From contig JAEUKT010000004.1 in assembly GCA_016794125.1 (NCBI GenBank), positions 507,460 through 571,459 on the forward strand: a stretch of DNA of 64,000 bases, given 5' to 3'. Below, one piece after another: positions 25,242 to 34,021 of the stretch. The position numbers were made by a program, and so were the translations under genes. The notes beneath the pieces were generated by a model that saw nothing but the letters and a program-made list of their open reading frames with translations, ran no database searches and was not told the DNA's origin. The DNA comes from Alphaproteobacteria bacterium. GTDB lineage: Bacteria > Pseudomonadota > Alphaproteobacteria > Micavibrionales > UBA2020. The first letter of the stretch is position 1; the number at the start of each line of letters is the position of its first letter.

Positions 25242-26109
25242 GGCGTTGAACCTTCATTTGGTCGTTCCCGCAGATACGCCGAGCGCACCTGTTGCGAATA
25301 AAATTAAACCGGCTAAGGACAAGGGCAGGGTTGTGCGCTTCCTGAAAAAACTACTGCCGGTCACTGCCTGCCTGCTGATTGCCGCCATCCTGTTCATCCC
25401 GTCCCAGACCTGGGCGCAGAGCATTTCGCTGAACCTCGGTTCCGGCACGCCGGATGACGGCGCTGCGGGCGGCTCGGTTGCGGGGCGCGTGGTGCAGATG
25501 GTTGTGCTGCTGACCGTCTTGTCGCTGGCGCCGTCGATTTTGATGATGATGACGTCGTTTACCCGTATTGTGGTGGTGTTGTCCTTCCTGCGCACGGCGC
25601 TGGGCACGCAGCAGACACCGCCGAACACGGTGCTCATCTCGCTCGCCATGTTCCTGACGCTGTTTATCATGATGCCGACGATTAACGCGTCGTATGAACA
25701 GGGCCTGAAGCCCATGATGAACGACGAAGTGGCGGAGATGGAGGGGCTGGAAAAAGCTGTCGTGCCGTTCAAGCAGTTCATGCTGAAACACACCCGCGAA
25801 AAAGACCTGACGCTGTTCATCGGCCTTGCCAAAATAAAGGAACCGAAGGAAGCGCTGGATACGCCGCTGCAGGTCGTCATTCCGGCCTTTATGATTTCCG
25901 AACTGCGCCGCGCTTTTGAAATCGGGTTTCTTATCTTCCTGCCGTTCCTTGTGATCGATATGGTGACCGCGTCCATCCTGATGTCGATGGGTATGATGAT
26001 GCTGCCGCCTGTCATGATCGCGCTGCCGTTCAAGATCATCTTCTTCGTATTGGTGGACGGCTGGTACCTGATATCCGGATCGCTGGTGCAAAGTTACGGC
26101 GGGACGTAG
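25234..26109 (+). CDS. fliP: Flagellar export gate protein FliP
   Basis: The 291-residue protein (from ATG 25234, with AAGGAAG upstream) has a basic leader and a signal-like helix (VTACLLIAAILFIPSQTWA), then FliP hallmarks: SILMMMTSFTRIVVVLSFLR, LGTQQTPPNTVLISLAMFLT, VVIPAFMISELRRAFEIGF and MSMGMMMLPPVMIALPFKI. It forms the gate pore with FliQ and FliR. It is the last gene of the rightward operon and is followed by a strong terminator. Confidence 0.96.
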   Translation: MVEALNLHLVVPADTPSAPVANKIKPAKDKGRVVRFLKKLLPVTACLLIAAILFIPSQTWAQSISLNLGSGTPDDGAAGGSVAGRVVQMVVLLTVLSLAPSILMMMTSFTRIVVVLSFLRTALGTQQTPPNTVLISLAMFLTLFIMMPTINASYEQGLKPMMNDEVAEMEGLEKAVVPFKQFMLKHTREKDLTLFIGLAKIKEPKEALDTPLQVVIPAFMISELRRAFEIGFLIFLPFLVIDMVTASILMSMGMMMLPPVMIALPFKIIFFVLVDGWYLISGSLVQSYGGT

Positions 26110-26133
26110 CAAGAAATCTTTTAAAGAATAGCA

Positions 26134-26174
26134 AACCGGCGGTCCTGCTCCTTTCAGGACCGCCGGTTCTATTT
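26134..26174. terminator. Bidirectional intrinsic terminator after fliP
   Basis: A perfect 14-bp stem (26134-26147 with 26155-26168), seven-base loop and T-rich tail. It separates fliP from the convergent MFS gene. Confidence 0.88.
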
Positions 26175-26197
26175 TTGGCTACTTTGACGTTAGAGGT

Positions 26198-27427
26198 TTA
26201 AGCAATATTCGCGTTCAGCAGTTCGTCTTGCAGGGCGAGAAGCTTTGCCCGGCGGTTGCGGCGGTAGCACCAGACGGCAAGGCACATGCCCGCAATCCCC
26301 AGCCAGCCGGCAAGACCATAATGGGTCGCGCCGATGCCGAAACGTTCCGACACTTCGCCCATCGCCCAGCTGAGGGGGATGAACAGCATCGACACGCACA
26401 GGCTCTGGGTGGACAGCACGGTTGCCCGTCGCTCCGATCCCACATGCCGGTTGATCGCCTCGCTGACCCGCGGCTGCGCCATGCCATAGATGCAGGTGCC
26501 GCCGATCATCAGCAAGACAACGCCGTGCCAGCCCAATCCGCCCGCAGCCGCGCCGATACAGACGGCGACCGCAAGGCCCCAGACGAAAAACAGCGACTTG
26601 ATCGTGCCGAGTTTTCCGTCCAGGCGGTGGGAATGGTGGCTGGACAAACCGCCCAGCACGAAACCCGCCGCCATCATCAGGCCGTAATACTTCTCGTCGA
26701 GGCCCATCGCCATATAATACGGCTGCTGGCTCCACATGATCACCTTGGTCGCCGAAAACATGACGGCCGAGAACACGATGATCAACCCAACTTCCGCATG
26801 ACCGTGCAACGCATAGCGCGCGGTTTCGATCATGTCGGCGACGGGGTGCTTTTGCGCCGCCACGCGGTGACGCTCCGGCTCCACCATCTGCCACGCCATG
26901 CAGAGCGCGATGCTCTGCGTGATCAGGCTCAGGATCAAGGGCAGGTAGTGATCGTAAGCATATAAAAATCCGCCCACGATGCTCGCCCCTGCGACGCTGT
27001 ACAGCGCCAGACCGCCGCGCCGTCCTTCGCGCATCCGGTATTCACCCTCGCGCCCCTCCGACAACAGCGAGTCGTAGAGCAGCGCCGAGTTGGTGCCCGA
27101 CATCAGGCTGATGCCGATACCGATGACCGACTGCGACAGGGCCGCCATGACAAGGCTGTCCGCCACCATCAGCAGGGCATAACCCAGCATCTGCATCAGC
27201 GTACCCAGCACCATGACCCAGCGGCGCTGCCAGACGTCGGATAGCCATCCGCTCGGCACCTCCAGCAGCACGACGGTCGCGGCGAATGCCGCTTCGCCCA
27301 GCAGGAAGTCGCGGAAGTTCAAACCCATTTCATCCCGGTAAAAGGGCATGATGACGGGAATGACAAAGGCCATGTTCATGAACACCGCATGGCGTTCCAG
27401 CAGGCGGATGTTTTTTTCGACACGCAT
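26198..27427 (-). CDS. MFS transporter
   Basis: This 409-residue protein has about 12 hydrophobic segments and the early MFS loop motif FLLGEAAFAATVVLLEVPSG then WLSDVWQRRWVM between helices 2 and 3, a form typical of the drug/metabolite MFS group that is distantly like YfmO or Bcr. The second half repeats the pattern (FVLGGLSSHHSHRLDGKLG). ATG 27427 has AAAGGAA upstream. The substrate cannot be told; there is no neighbour on the same strand. Confidence 0.88.
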   Translation of the reverse strand: MRVEKNIRLLERHAVFMNMAFVIPVIMPFYRDEMGLNFRDFLLGEAAFAATVVLLEVPSGWLSDVWQRRWVMVLGTLMQMLGYALLMVADSLVMAALSQSVIGIGISLMSGTNSALLYDSLLSEGREGEYRMREGRRGGLALYSVAGASIVGGFLYAYDHYLPLILSLITQSIALCMAWQMVEPERHRVAAQKHPVADMIETARYALHGHAEVGLIIVFSAVMFSATKVIMWSQQPYYMAMGLDEKYYGLMMAAGFVLGGLSSHHSHRLDGKLGTIKSLFFVWGLAVAVCIGAAAGGLGWHGVVLLMIGGTCIYGMAQPRVSEAINRHVGSERRATVLSTQSLCVSMLFIPLSWAMGEVSERFGIGATHYGLAGWLGIAGMCLAVWCYRRNRRAKLLALQDELLNANIA

Positions 27428-27827
27428 GATCTGTTCCTTTCGTTGTTGCGTGCGAAAGGCCAAATGAACATGCCGATTTTTTTATCGGGGGAGTGTTCTG
27501 TCAGCCTTCCGTTAGGGCGGCTGACAGGGATGATTTACATCAGTCTGGCAACCGTAGTCTGGTCGTTGGTACCGGCGGTTTTTGGGAAAAGAGGGGCGTA
27601 TGCCGCTTCACCGTTTTTCTGCGGTGCGGAGACATTCCATCCGATAATATTTTTCATGCAATGGCGCATGGATTTCCTCTTTTTAAAAACTACATCTTCA
27701 TCACAACACGGATCGGGATTCGCGTCATGGAAATTTTGTTGCGTCGCAGCAAAGAAATGAATTGACATATTAATTCTGTTTCGTCATACTCGCGCGCGTA
27801 ACCTGTTCAAGAATATGGAGTTCAACC
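27428..27827. other. Intergenic region with one hairpin
   Basis: No gene is supported; the short frames here have no ribosome binding sites and conflict with each other. A 9-bp hairpin (27498-27506 with 27519-27527) lies 70 bases upstream of the MFS start and could be a regulatory element or a terminator without a T run. Confidence 0.4.
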
Positions 27828-27974
27828 ATGCGTTCCGTCACCACCGCTGTTTTGTTCAGCCTCATGCTCACCTCATGCTCGGGTCGCGGCCCGTCGCAGA
27901 CCGATGGTTACGGCGCGCTTGCCGCTGCCGTTGTGCTGGGCGCCGGCCTTGCCGTTTATGCAGGCAGCCGCTGA
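27828..27974 (+). CDS. 48-residue lipoprotein
   Basis: The product MRSVTTAVLFSLMLTSC... has a lipobox (LTSC) with the acylated cysteine at position 17, a Gly/Ser-rich stretch and a second hydrophobic segment (YGALAAAVVLGAGLAVYAGS). It resembles small entericidin-like envelope lipoproteins in size and plan only. GGAG lies seven bases before the ATG and a strong terminator follows, so it is a one-gene unit. Too short for most gene callers. Confidence 0.75.
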   Translation: MRSVTTAVLFSLMLTSCSGRGPSQTDGYGALAAAVVLGAGLAVYAGSR

Positions 27975-27999
27975 TCGGTTTGAGGCATTGAACAACGAA

Positions 28000-28032
28000 A
28001 AAACCGGCGACCCTGTGGTCGCCGGTTTTTTC
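28000..28032. terminator. Bidirectional intrinsic terminator
   Basis: A 13-bp stem (28000-28012 with 28017-28029), CTGT loop and T run, shared by the lipoprotein gene and the convergent two-TM protein gene. Confidence 0.9.
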
Positions 28033-28047
28033 GTGGCCTGAATTCGG

Positions 28048-29652
28048 TTACAGGCTGATCTTGCGGTTGGGCTTCGCGTTGAAGGCGGGCTTGTCCTGCG
28101 GCGCATCGTCGTTGGCAACATCGGTCGAGGGCTTCAGCACATCCTTCAGGTCATCGACCGCTTCGTTCATCGCTTTCTTCTGCGCTTCGGCGGCAAGGCG
28201 TTCTGCTGCCTTGCGCTCCAGCTCCTGCTGGCGTTCATAGGCGGCGTTGCGTTCGCGCGCTTCGCGTTCTTCGCGCGCGACCGGGTCTTCGAACCACTTG
28301 CGGCGGTTGCGGTGCAGCAGTTTATCTGCGCCCACGCCCAGCCCGCCGCCCGCCGCCATGCCCAGCATGGTGATCAGGATCACGTTCAGCCATTTAAACG
28401 TATGCACATCGAAACCGTTTTCGTAGTTCTGGTCATACATCGACCGCGCGGTTTTCATGATGTCGGCGCGCAGTTCGTTCGCGTTGCCGGGTTTTTCGTG
28501 CAGCACGACATCCACGTAATCGCGGATCATGCGTTCCAGCTGCGGCGCGGCGCTGGCGGAATAATGGATGCCGTCGGTCACGCCATGCGCGGCGTCGATC
28601 GTGCGCGCGGTGCGCATTTCGGCGGTTTCGGCCAGCTGGTATTCGGCGGGGCCGCTATCCGATCTGGAATAGGTGCGGTAATGGTGGTCATGCGCGGTGC
28701 CCAGCGCCGCCTGCAGCGCGCCCGACAGGTTCGTCAGCGCCTGATATTCGCCCGCCGCCTGCGGCGCGTATTTCAGGTAGTTTGAACCGCTCGCCCATGT
28801 ATTGGCGAATTTCAGGTATTCTTCAGGTGTGGGCGCGTGATCCTTGAATTCGCGCGCCATGCTGGTGCGGATGGCTTCCTGGTTTTCGGCGCTGGTCATC
28901 TTGGCGATATACAGGCGTTCCTGCACGCTCAGGTCAGGGTTGCGCTCCATGAAATTCTGCAACAGGCGGACAGCCTGCTGCGCCTGCGCCTGATTGAACG
29001 TATAGGTGTGCCAGCTGTAATCATAGACCTGCTCGGTATGGTGATGCGTCGTGCATTTGCCGTTGCTGCAGCTTTGCGTCGTGTAGTGGCGGGTATGCGT
29101 CACGTCGCGGCGGTGATAGCTCCACGAATTGTCGAACGCCGCCTTGATGGCGGGCAGCGACCGCGTCGCGTCCTCCAGCTTGGCGACCGATTCAAGCGCG
29201 GCGCGCGAATCCTGCGGCATCACTTGCGTGTATTCGCTGAGCAGCGCGTGTTTTTTCAGCGACGCATCGACGCGCGTCTGAAGTTCATGCGCGAAAACGG
29301 TGTGGCTCTTGTTGATGTGCAGGGCGATGTTGTTGCTCTCGAACACTTTCATCGTGATGTCGTTGTTCGCGGCATAGAAACGGGTGAGGGCGGGGACGGG
29401 CTGCGATGCTTTATTAAAGTCAGCGCTGATCTGTTCGATCTCGGAAAACGCCAGCGGAATTTCGCCGGCCTTGGATGCGTAATGCCGCGTCGACAAGCCG
29501 CCTGCCAGCACAAGACCCAGCGTCACGCCGATCCAGATTTCAGCGGAAGTATTGAACAGCTGGTGGCGCGACCATTTCCATGCGCGCTTGTACCAGGGGT
29601 CCGTCGCGGGCTTTAGAAGGCTGTTGTCATTGCGCGGTTTGAAAATGGACAT
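28048..29652 (-). CDS. Two-TM protein with large extracytoplasmic domain, unknown
   Basis: This 534-residue protein has one membrane helix near residues 39-58 (IWIGVTLGLVLAGGL) and another near 430-450 (WLNVILITMLGMAAGGGLG), enclosing a helical domain of about 370 residues that would face the periplasm. Inside it is a His-rich, Cys-pair stretch (HYTTQSCSNGKCTTHHHT), possibly metal-binding. The cytoplasmic tail is a charged coiled coil (EEREARERNAAYERQQELER) ending in KPNRKISL. ATG 29652 is chosen since the longer frame lacks support. The family is unknown to me. Confidence 0.75.
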   Translation of the reverse strand: MSIFKPRNDNSLLKPATDPWYKRAWKWSRHQLFNTSAEIWIGVTLGLVLAGGLSTRHYASKAGEIPLAFSEIEQISADFNKASQPVPALTRFYAANNDITMKVFESNNIALHINKSHTVFAHELQTRVDASLKKHALLSEYTQVMPQDSRAALESVAKLEDATRSLPAIKAAFDNSWSYHRRDVTHTRHYTTQSCSNGKCTTHHHTEQVYDYSWHTYTFNQAQAQQAVRLLQNFMERNPDLSVQERLYIAKMTSAENQEAIRTSMAREFKDHAPTPEEYLKFANTWASGSNYLKYAPQAAGEYQALTNLSGALQAALGTAHDHHYRTYSRSDSGPAEYQLAETAEMRTARTIDAAHGVTDGIHYSASAAPQLERMIRDYVDVVLHEKPGNANELRADIMKTARSMYDQNYENGFDVHTFKWLNVILITMLGMAAGGGLGVGADKLLHRNRRKWFEDPVAREEREARERNAAYERQQELERKAAERLAAEAQKKAMNEAVDDLKDVLKPSTDVANDDAPQDKPAFNAKPNRKISL

Positions 29653-29786
29653 GCGGCACACCCGGAAATTTATGATTTTTGGCTTCGGGGAATATATCAA
29701 AGAGGTGGGGTGTTATGCAATATTATTTTCATAATTATTATTACAAATAATAACTATTATAATCAATGGGTTGTCTGGGCGATTAT

Positions 29787-30284
29787 TTACAACTTCCACT
29801 CCGGCCGCACCCAATGGCAGGTGTAGCCGTTCGTGTTTTTTTGCAGGTAATCCTGATGGTATTCTTCGCCGTCCCAGAATTTGGTGAATGGTTCGAGGGT
29901 GGTGGCGACTTTGCCCGGCCATTTGCCGCTGTTGTTGACGGCGATCATCACATCCATCGCAGTTTTTTTCTGTTCGTCATCCATGTAGAAAATCGCCGAA
30001 CGGTATTGCGTGCCCCGGTCGTTGCCCTGGCGGTCTTTGGTCGTCGGGTCGTGGATCTGGAAGAAGTATTCCAGCAGCGCGCGATAGGATGTTTTCGCGG
30101 GATCAAAGGTCAGCTCCACCGCCTCCGCATGGCCGCTTTTGCTGTCATGCGTGTCGTCATATTTCGGGTTGTCGAGATGCCCGCCCGTGTAACCCACGCG
30201 GCTGGAAATAACGCCCGGCTGGTTGCGCAGCAATTCCTGCATGCCCCAGAAACACCCGCCAGCGATGACCATTTTGTTGTTCAT
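29787..30284 (-). CDS. msrA: Peptide methionine sulfoxide reductase MsrA
   Basis: The 165-residue protein has the catalytic GGCFWGMQ near its N-terminus and the family motifs [26 protein letters not shown] and [12 protein letters not shown]. It reduces methionine-S-sulfoxide in proteins with thioredoxin. Only one further cysteine ([10 protein letters not shown]) is present as the resolving residue near the C-terminus. It stands alone, with comF-like gene upstream on the same strand. Confidence 0.95.
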   Translation of the reverse strand: MNNKMVIAGGCFWGMQELLRNQPGVISSRVGYTGGHLDNPKYDDTHDSKSGHAEAVELTFDPAKTSYRALLEYFFQIHDPTTKDRQGNDRGTQYRSAIFYMDDEQKKTAMDVMIAVNNSGKWPGKVATTLEPFTKFWDGEEYHQDYLQKNTNGYTCHWVRPEWKL

Positions 30285-30323
30285 GATTTTATGCTCCTTG
30301 CCTTTGCTATTCGCGCGGCAATG

Positions 30324-31088
30324 TCAAAAGGTTACATCATCCCGCGTCACGCGCGCGATGGTCAGCACATAAACTTGGGCGGCACCGGCCTTTTTCAAGA
30401 TGCGGGCGCATTCGTTGAGGGTTGCGCCGCTGGTGAAAACGTCATCGATCAGCAGGATATTTTTACCGCGCAATCCGGCCGCCTGTTTTTCATCGACCGC
30501 GAACGCGCCCCGCACATTCGCGTGGCGTTCCTTGCGGCTGAGGCCTTTTTGCTTGACGGTGTAACGCTGGCGCAAAAGCGTATCGGGGGCGAAGGCGAGG
30601 GCGCAGCGCTTGGCCAGCAATTCGCCCAGCACGGCCGACTGGTTGAACCGGCGCTGCCACAAGCGGCGGTAATGCAGCGGCACGGGCATCACGATATCGG
30701 CATCCGCGATCAGCGCCTCGCCCGCCCGCGCCAGCCACGGCACAAAGGTTTGTACTGTATGCAGCCGGTCGCCATATTTGAACCCCATGACAAGTTTCCG
30801 GCTGGCATCGTTATAAACGACGGCTGATCGGGCCCGGGTGAATTCCGGTTCTTCGTCGATGCAGCCGGCGCAAAGCGTGCCGATGGTGCTGCCGAAGCCG
30901 AAGGGCATGCCGCAGGTTTCGCAAAACGGATTTTCGATGAAGGACAGTTCCGACCAAAAGGCGGGGGCGACCATGCCCGGCGCATCCACAACCGCGCCCG
31001 AACCCGCGCAACGGGGCGGCAGGATCAGGTTTAGCGTTGAATTCCAAAGGTTTACAATGGAACGGGCTTTGGTTACCGGGGTGTGCAT
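30324..31088 (-). CDS. ComF family phosphoribosyltransferase-like protein
   Basis: This 254-residue protein has the ComF/GntX plan: an N-terminal zinc-ribbon-like region with cysteine pairs (LPPRCAGSG, FCETCGMP, CAGCIDEEP) and a C-terminal type I PRTase domain with the PRPP loop ILLIDDVFTSGATLNECARI. ComF proteins take part in DNA uptake or recycling; the exact reaction is unclear. A paired conserved motif LSRKERHANVRGAF is present. It is divergent from the 915-residue methyltransferase gene. Confidence 0.9.
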   Translation of the reverse strand: MHTPVTKARSIVNLWNSTLNLILPPRCAGSGAVVDAPGMVAPAFWSELSFIENPFCETCGMPFGFGSTIGTLCAGCIDEEPEFTRARSAVVYNDASRKLVMGFKYGDRLHTVQTFVPWLARAGEALIADADIVMPVPLHYRRLWQRRFNQSAVLGELLAKRCALAFAPDTLLRQRYTVKQKGLSRKERHANVRGAFAVDEKQAAGLRGKNILLIDDVFTSGATLNECARILKKAGAAQVYVLTIARVTRDDVTF

Positions 31089-31151
31089 GGGCTTGAAATT
31101 TGCCGTAAAAACCCCAATTTATCAAGCTCTAACCCATTTTCCCTAAAGTCC

Positions 31152-31180
31152 TTGTTATTGCATAGGGATTATCATAATAT
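31152..31180 (+). promoter_or_regulatory. Candidate sigma-70 promoter
   Basis: TTGTTA (31152-31157) and TAATAT (31175-31180) are separated by 17 bases, 87 bases before the GTG start of the 915-residue gene. Confidence 0.35.
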
Positions 31181-31266
31181 GTCAGAGTTTTATCAGGCAG
31201 GGAGACGTAAGGGTGCGTTTCTCTGTATAATGGAGAGATTGAGTTCAGACTCCCAAGGGCGCGTGA

Positions 31267-34014
31267 GTGTCGAAGGTCGATAGGACAGAAATAGCCGAAC
31301 AGGTGGCAGCCAGCATCCGGAATTTCTCGGAACTGGCGAAGGACGAAGCCACGCGCGCGCGCGCCGTCATCGAAATGCCCGAATTCATCCAGCAAAAGGC
31401 CGCGCTGATTTCCGCGCACTTCCTGCTGCCCGCCGGCGCCCGCGTGGTCGATATGGGCTGCGAGCGGGGGGCGGTCACTTACGTCCTCGCGCTGCTCAAC
31501 CCCCGGGTTGAAATCATCGGCATCGACATGGACCAGAAGGCGATCGATTTCGCCCGCAAGACATACCGTTTGCCGAACCTGAGCTTCCGCGCCGCCGATA
31601 TTTCCATCCCCGAGATGGAAGACGAGACGATCGACGGCATCATCAATTCCAACATGCTGCACCACATCTATTCCGCGAACGGCTATAACCCCGACGAAGT
31701 CACGGCGCTGCTGGAGCGGCAGATACAAAAGCTGAAAACCGGCGGCACGATGCTGATCCGCGATTACATGATGCCGCCCGACGGCGAATATGTGCTGCTG
31801 GAGCTGCCCAACGTGCCAAGCCAGGGCAACACGCCGCTGGAACTGTCGGATGCCGACCTGCTGGTGCATTTCTCCCAAAACGCGCGCCCCATGGCGTCGG
31901 GCTGCGAAGGGTTCTTTATCGAAGAATTGATGCCGCGCCGCGACGGCACGCGCCTGTTCCGCCTGCCGCATAAATGGGCGCTGGAATTCGTGCATCGCAA
32001 AAACTACCGCAAGGACTGGACGAGCGAGCTGTCCGAGGAATACACGTTCTTTACCCATGGCGATTACCGCCGCGAATTCGCGCGGCTTGGCATGCGCATG
32101 GTGTTTTCCGCACCGCATTGGAACCAATGGGTGGTGAAGAACTGCTTCAAGGGCCGTTTCCAGCTGTATGACGAAGACTATACGCCGATGAACGCGCCGC
32201 CCACGAATTACTTCATCGTGGCGCAGAAGGTGGCGGATAAACAATCGCTGGTGATCGAGGAACGCCGCCCGTCGCAAAAACCCGTCGGCGATTTGCAGAT
32301 CATGATCGTGCGCGACAAAAAATCTGGCGCGCTGCACGAGTTGGTGAAGCGCCCCGGCGAATATTGCGACATCGTTCCGTTCCGCATCACGCCCGATAAC
32401 CGTCTTGTCATTTACGTGCGCTCCGGCTATCCGCGCCCCATCGTCAACGCGGTCAGCCGCGGCTCCCACAACCTTGACGGCAAGAAATGGTCGGGCCATC
32501 TGATCGAGCCGATCACGATGGACACGGTCAACATGACCGACGACGTCGAAGAAAACCGCAAGATGATTTTCGGCTATGTCGATGGTTACGCATCGCTGCG
32601 CGCGAAATCGGAAGAAAGCTGGTATGTGGGCGACACCTATTTCCCCAGCCCCGACCGTATCGACGAAGCGATCGAGCCCGTGTTTGTCGAGGTAGAAAAC
32701 CCCCAGCGCACCAACTGGCCGATCAAGGAAGACAAAGAAGTCAACTTCACCGAGATCGGCACGATCATGGAGCTGGACGCGGCCGATATTATTCTCGCGT
32801 CGCAAGTCGGCCTGCTGCCGGAGCCGCGTCTTGAGCTGCATGTGTTCGAGCTGATGTCGCGCTATAACATCCCGTTCCCGCGCTGGATCGGCGAAGTGAT
32901 GCCCAAAATGCCGGGCCAGCCGACCAAGTTCAAGGATCCCGAAGACATTCTGGCCGAATGCGAGCCTTGCGAGTTCGAGGAAGAACAGCGCGCGCCCGCG
33001 ATCCTGAAGCCCGTGAAATCGGTGTTCGTGGAGGAAGGCAAGGTCGGCAAGGCCGCGCGCGGCCTGTCGGCGCAGGATATCGAATTCATCATGACCGAAG
33101 ACGGCATCGAAAACATCGCCGTCGTCATTCCCATTTCCCGTGACTGGGACAACAACCTGCTTGTTTCGCTCGATCCGAAAATCCTGCCTGTGCCGAACCG
33201 GCTTGGCGGCGATGGCGCTATTTTGAACGCGCCCAGCTTCATGCTGCCGAAAAACGTGCGGTCGATTGACGATGCCAAGGCCTTCATCGCCGAAAAATTC
33301 CGCGTGCCGGTCGAACAGGTGGGAAAACTTGGCGAAAGTTATTTCACGCATACGGGCGTCACGCCGCAGCGCGTCTATCCCTTCGTCGTGTCGTCGCCGC
33401 CCGAAGTGGGGTCGGGGCCGAAACGCAGCTATACGCCGTTGAAACGCCTGTGGCGGCTGCTCGGTTTCTCCCGCTTCTCCGGCATGCTGCTGAAGATGCT
33501 GGCGCGCACGCAGATGGCGATGGATGCCAATAGCGACATGAACCTCAGCCGCAGCCCGCTGAACCTGAAAAGCAAGGGCTTCTCCCTCTCGACCGAAAAG
33601 ACGGCGGTGGAGGCGAAGAACGTGGGTTATTCCGCAGCGCCGTCTCGCGTCCTCGGCCAGCGTGGCGCAGCTGGCGGCGGCGGGGGCGGTGGTGCAGCCA
33701 AGCCCGACCCATACCAGCCCTATCAGCCGCCGAAAGAAATCGACCCCGCACTTTTGGAGCAGAGCAAGGCAGCACAGGCGCTCATCGAAAGTATCGCAGC
33801 CCCCCGCATCGGCAAGCGTCTGGTGGACAGTTACGCGCAGGCCAAGAAACTGCTGAAGGGCGGCGACGAAGCCATTCACATGCACGAAACCCCCACCGTC
33901 GCCCAGATCGACAAGGACATCGTCGCGGTCGCCGACCAGCTGAAAAAAATCCGCAACGACAAGCTGCAGACACTCGAACTGCGCCCGCCGGACGGTAAGG
34001 GCGGAAAGATATAA
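31267..34014 (+). CDS. Large fusion: class I methyltransferase plus two Nudix-like domains
   Basis: The 915-residue protein starts with GTG. Residues 40-200 are a class I SAM methyltransferase (motif I VVDMGCERGAVTYV, acidic strand EIIGIDMDQK, IINSNMLHH). About 315-475 is a Nudix-like fold by its strands (PGEYCDIVPFRITPDNRLVI, then YFPSPDRIDEAIEPVFVEV) without an intact Nudix box. About 615-725 repeats the plan (IENIAVVIPISRDWDNNLLV, then GESYFTHTGVTPQRVYPFVV). The rest is a Gly/Pro-rich linker (QRGAAGGGGGGGA) and a helical tail. Substrate unknown. Seven bases separate it from the next methyltransferase, so the two are likely cotranscribed. Confidence 0.72.
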   Translation: MSKVDRTEIAEQVAASIRNFSELAKDEATRARAVIEMPEFIQQKAALISAHFLLPAGARVVDMGCERGAVTYVLALLNPRVEIIGIDMDQKAIDFARKTYRLPNLSFRAADISIPEMEDETIDGIINSNMLHHIYSANGYNPDEVTALLERQIQKLKTGGTMLIRDYMMPPDGEYVLLELPNVPSQGNTPLELSDADLLVHFSQNARPMASGCEGFFIEELMPRRDGTRLFRLPHKWALEFVHRKNYRKDWTSELSEEYTFFTHGDYRREFARLGMRMVFSAPHWNQWVVKNCFKGRFQLYDEDYTPMNAPPTNYFIVAQKVADKQSLVIEERRPSQKPVGDLQIMIVRDKKSGALHELVKRPGEYCDIVPFRITPDNRLVIYVRSGYPRPIVNAVSRGSHNLDGKKWSGHLIEPITMDTVNMTDDVEENRKMIFGYVDGYASLRAKSEESWYVGDTYFPSPDRIDEAIEPVFVEVENPQRTNWPIKEDKEVNFTEIGTIMELDAADIILASQVGLLPEPRLELHVFELMSRYNIPFPRWIGEVMPKMPGQPTKFKDPEDILAECEPCEFEEEQRAPAILKPVKSVFVEEGKVGKAARGLSAQDIEFIMTEDGIENIAVVIPISRDWDNNLLVSLDPKILPVPNRLGGDGAILNAPSFMLPKNVRSIDDAKAFIAEKFRVPVEQVGKLGESYFTHTGVTPQRVYPFVVSSPPEVGSGPKRSYTPLKRLWRLLGFSRFSGMLLKMLARTQMAMDANSDMNLSRSPLNLKSKGFSLSTEKTAVEAKNVGYSAAPSRVLGQRGAAGGGGGGGAAKPDPYQPYQPPKEIDPALLEQSKAAQALIESIAAPRIGKRLVDSYAQAKKLLKGGDEAIHMHETPTVAQIDKDIVAVADQLKKIRNDKLQTLELRPPDGKGGKI

Positions 34015-34021
34015 CCTTACC

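Noticed and set aside
27493..27768. Short frames on both strands between the MFS and lipoprotein genes
   Set aside because: They overlap each other, have no ribosome binding site, and resemble random AT-rich sequence.
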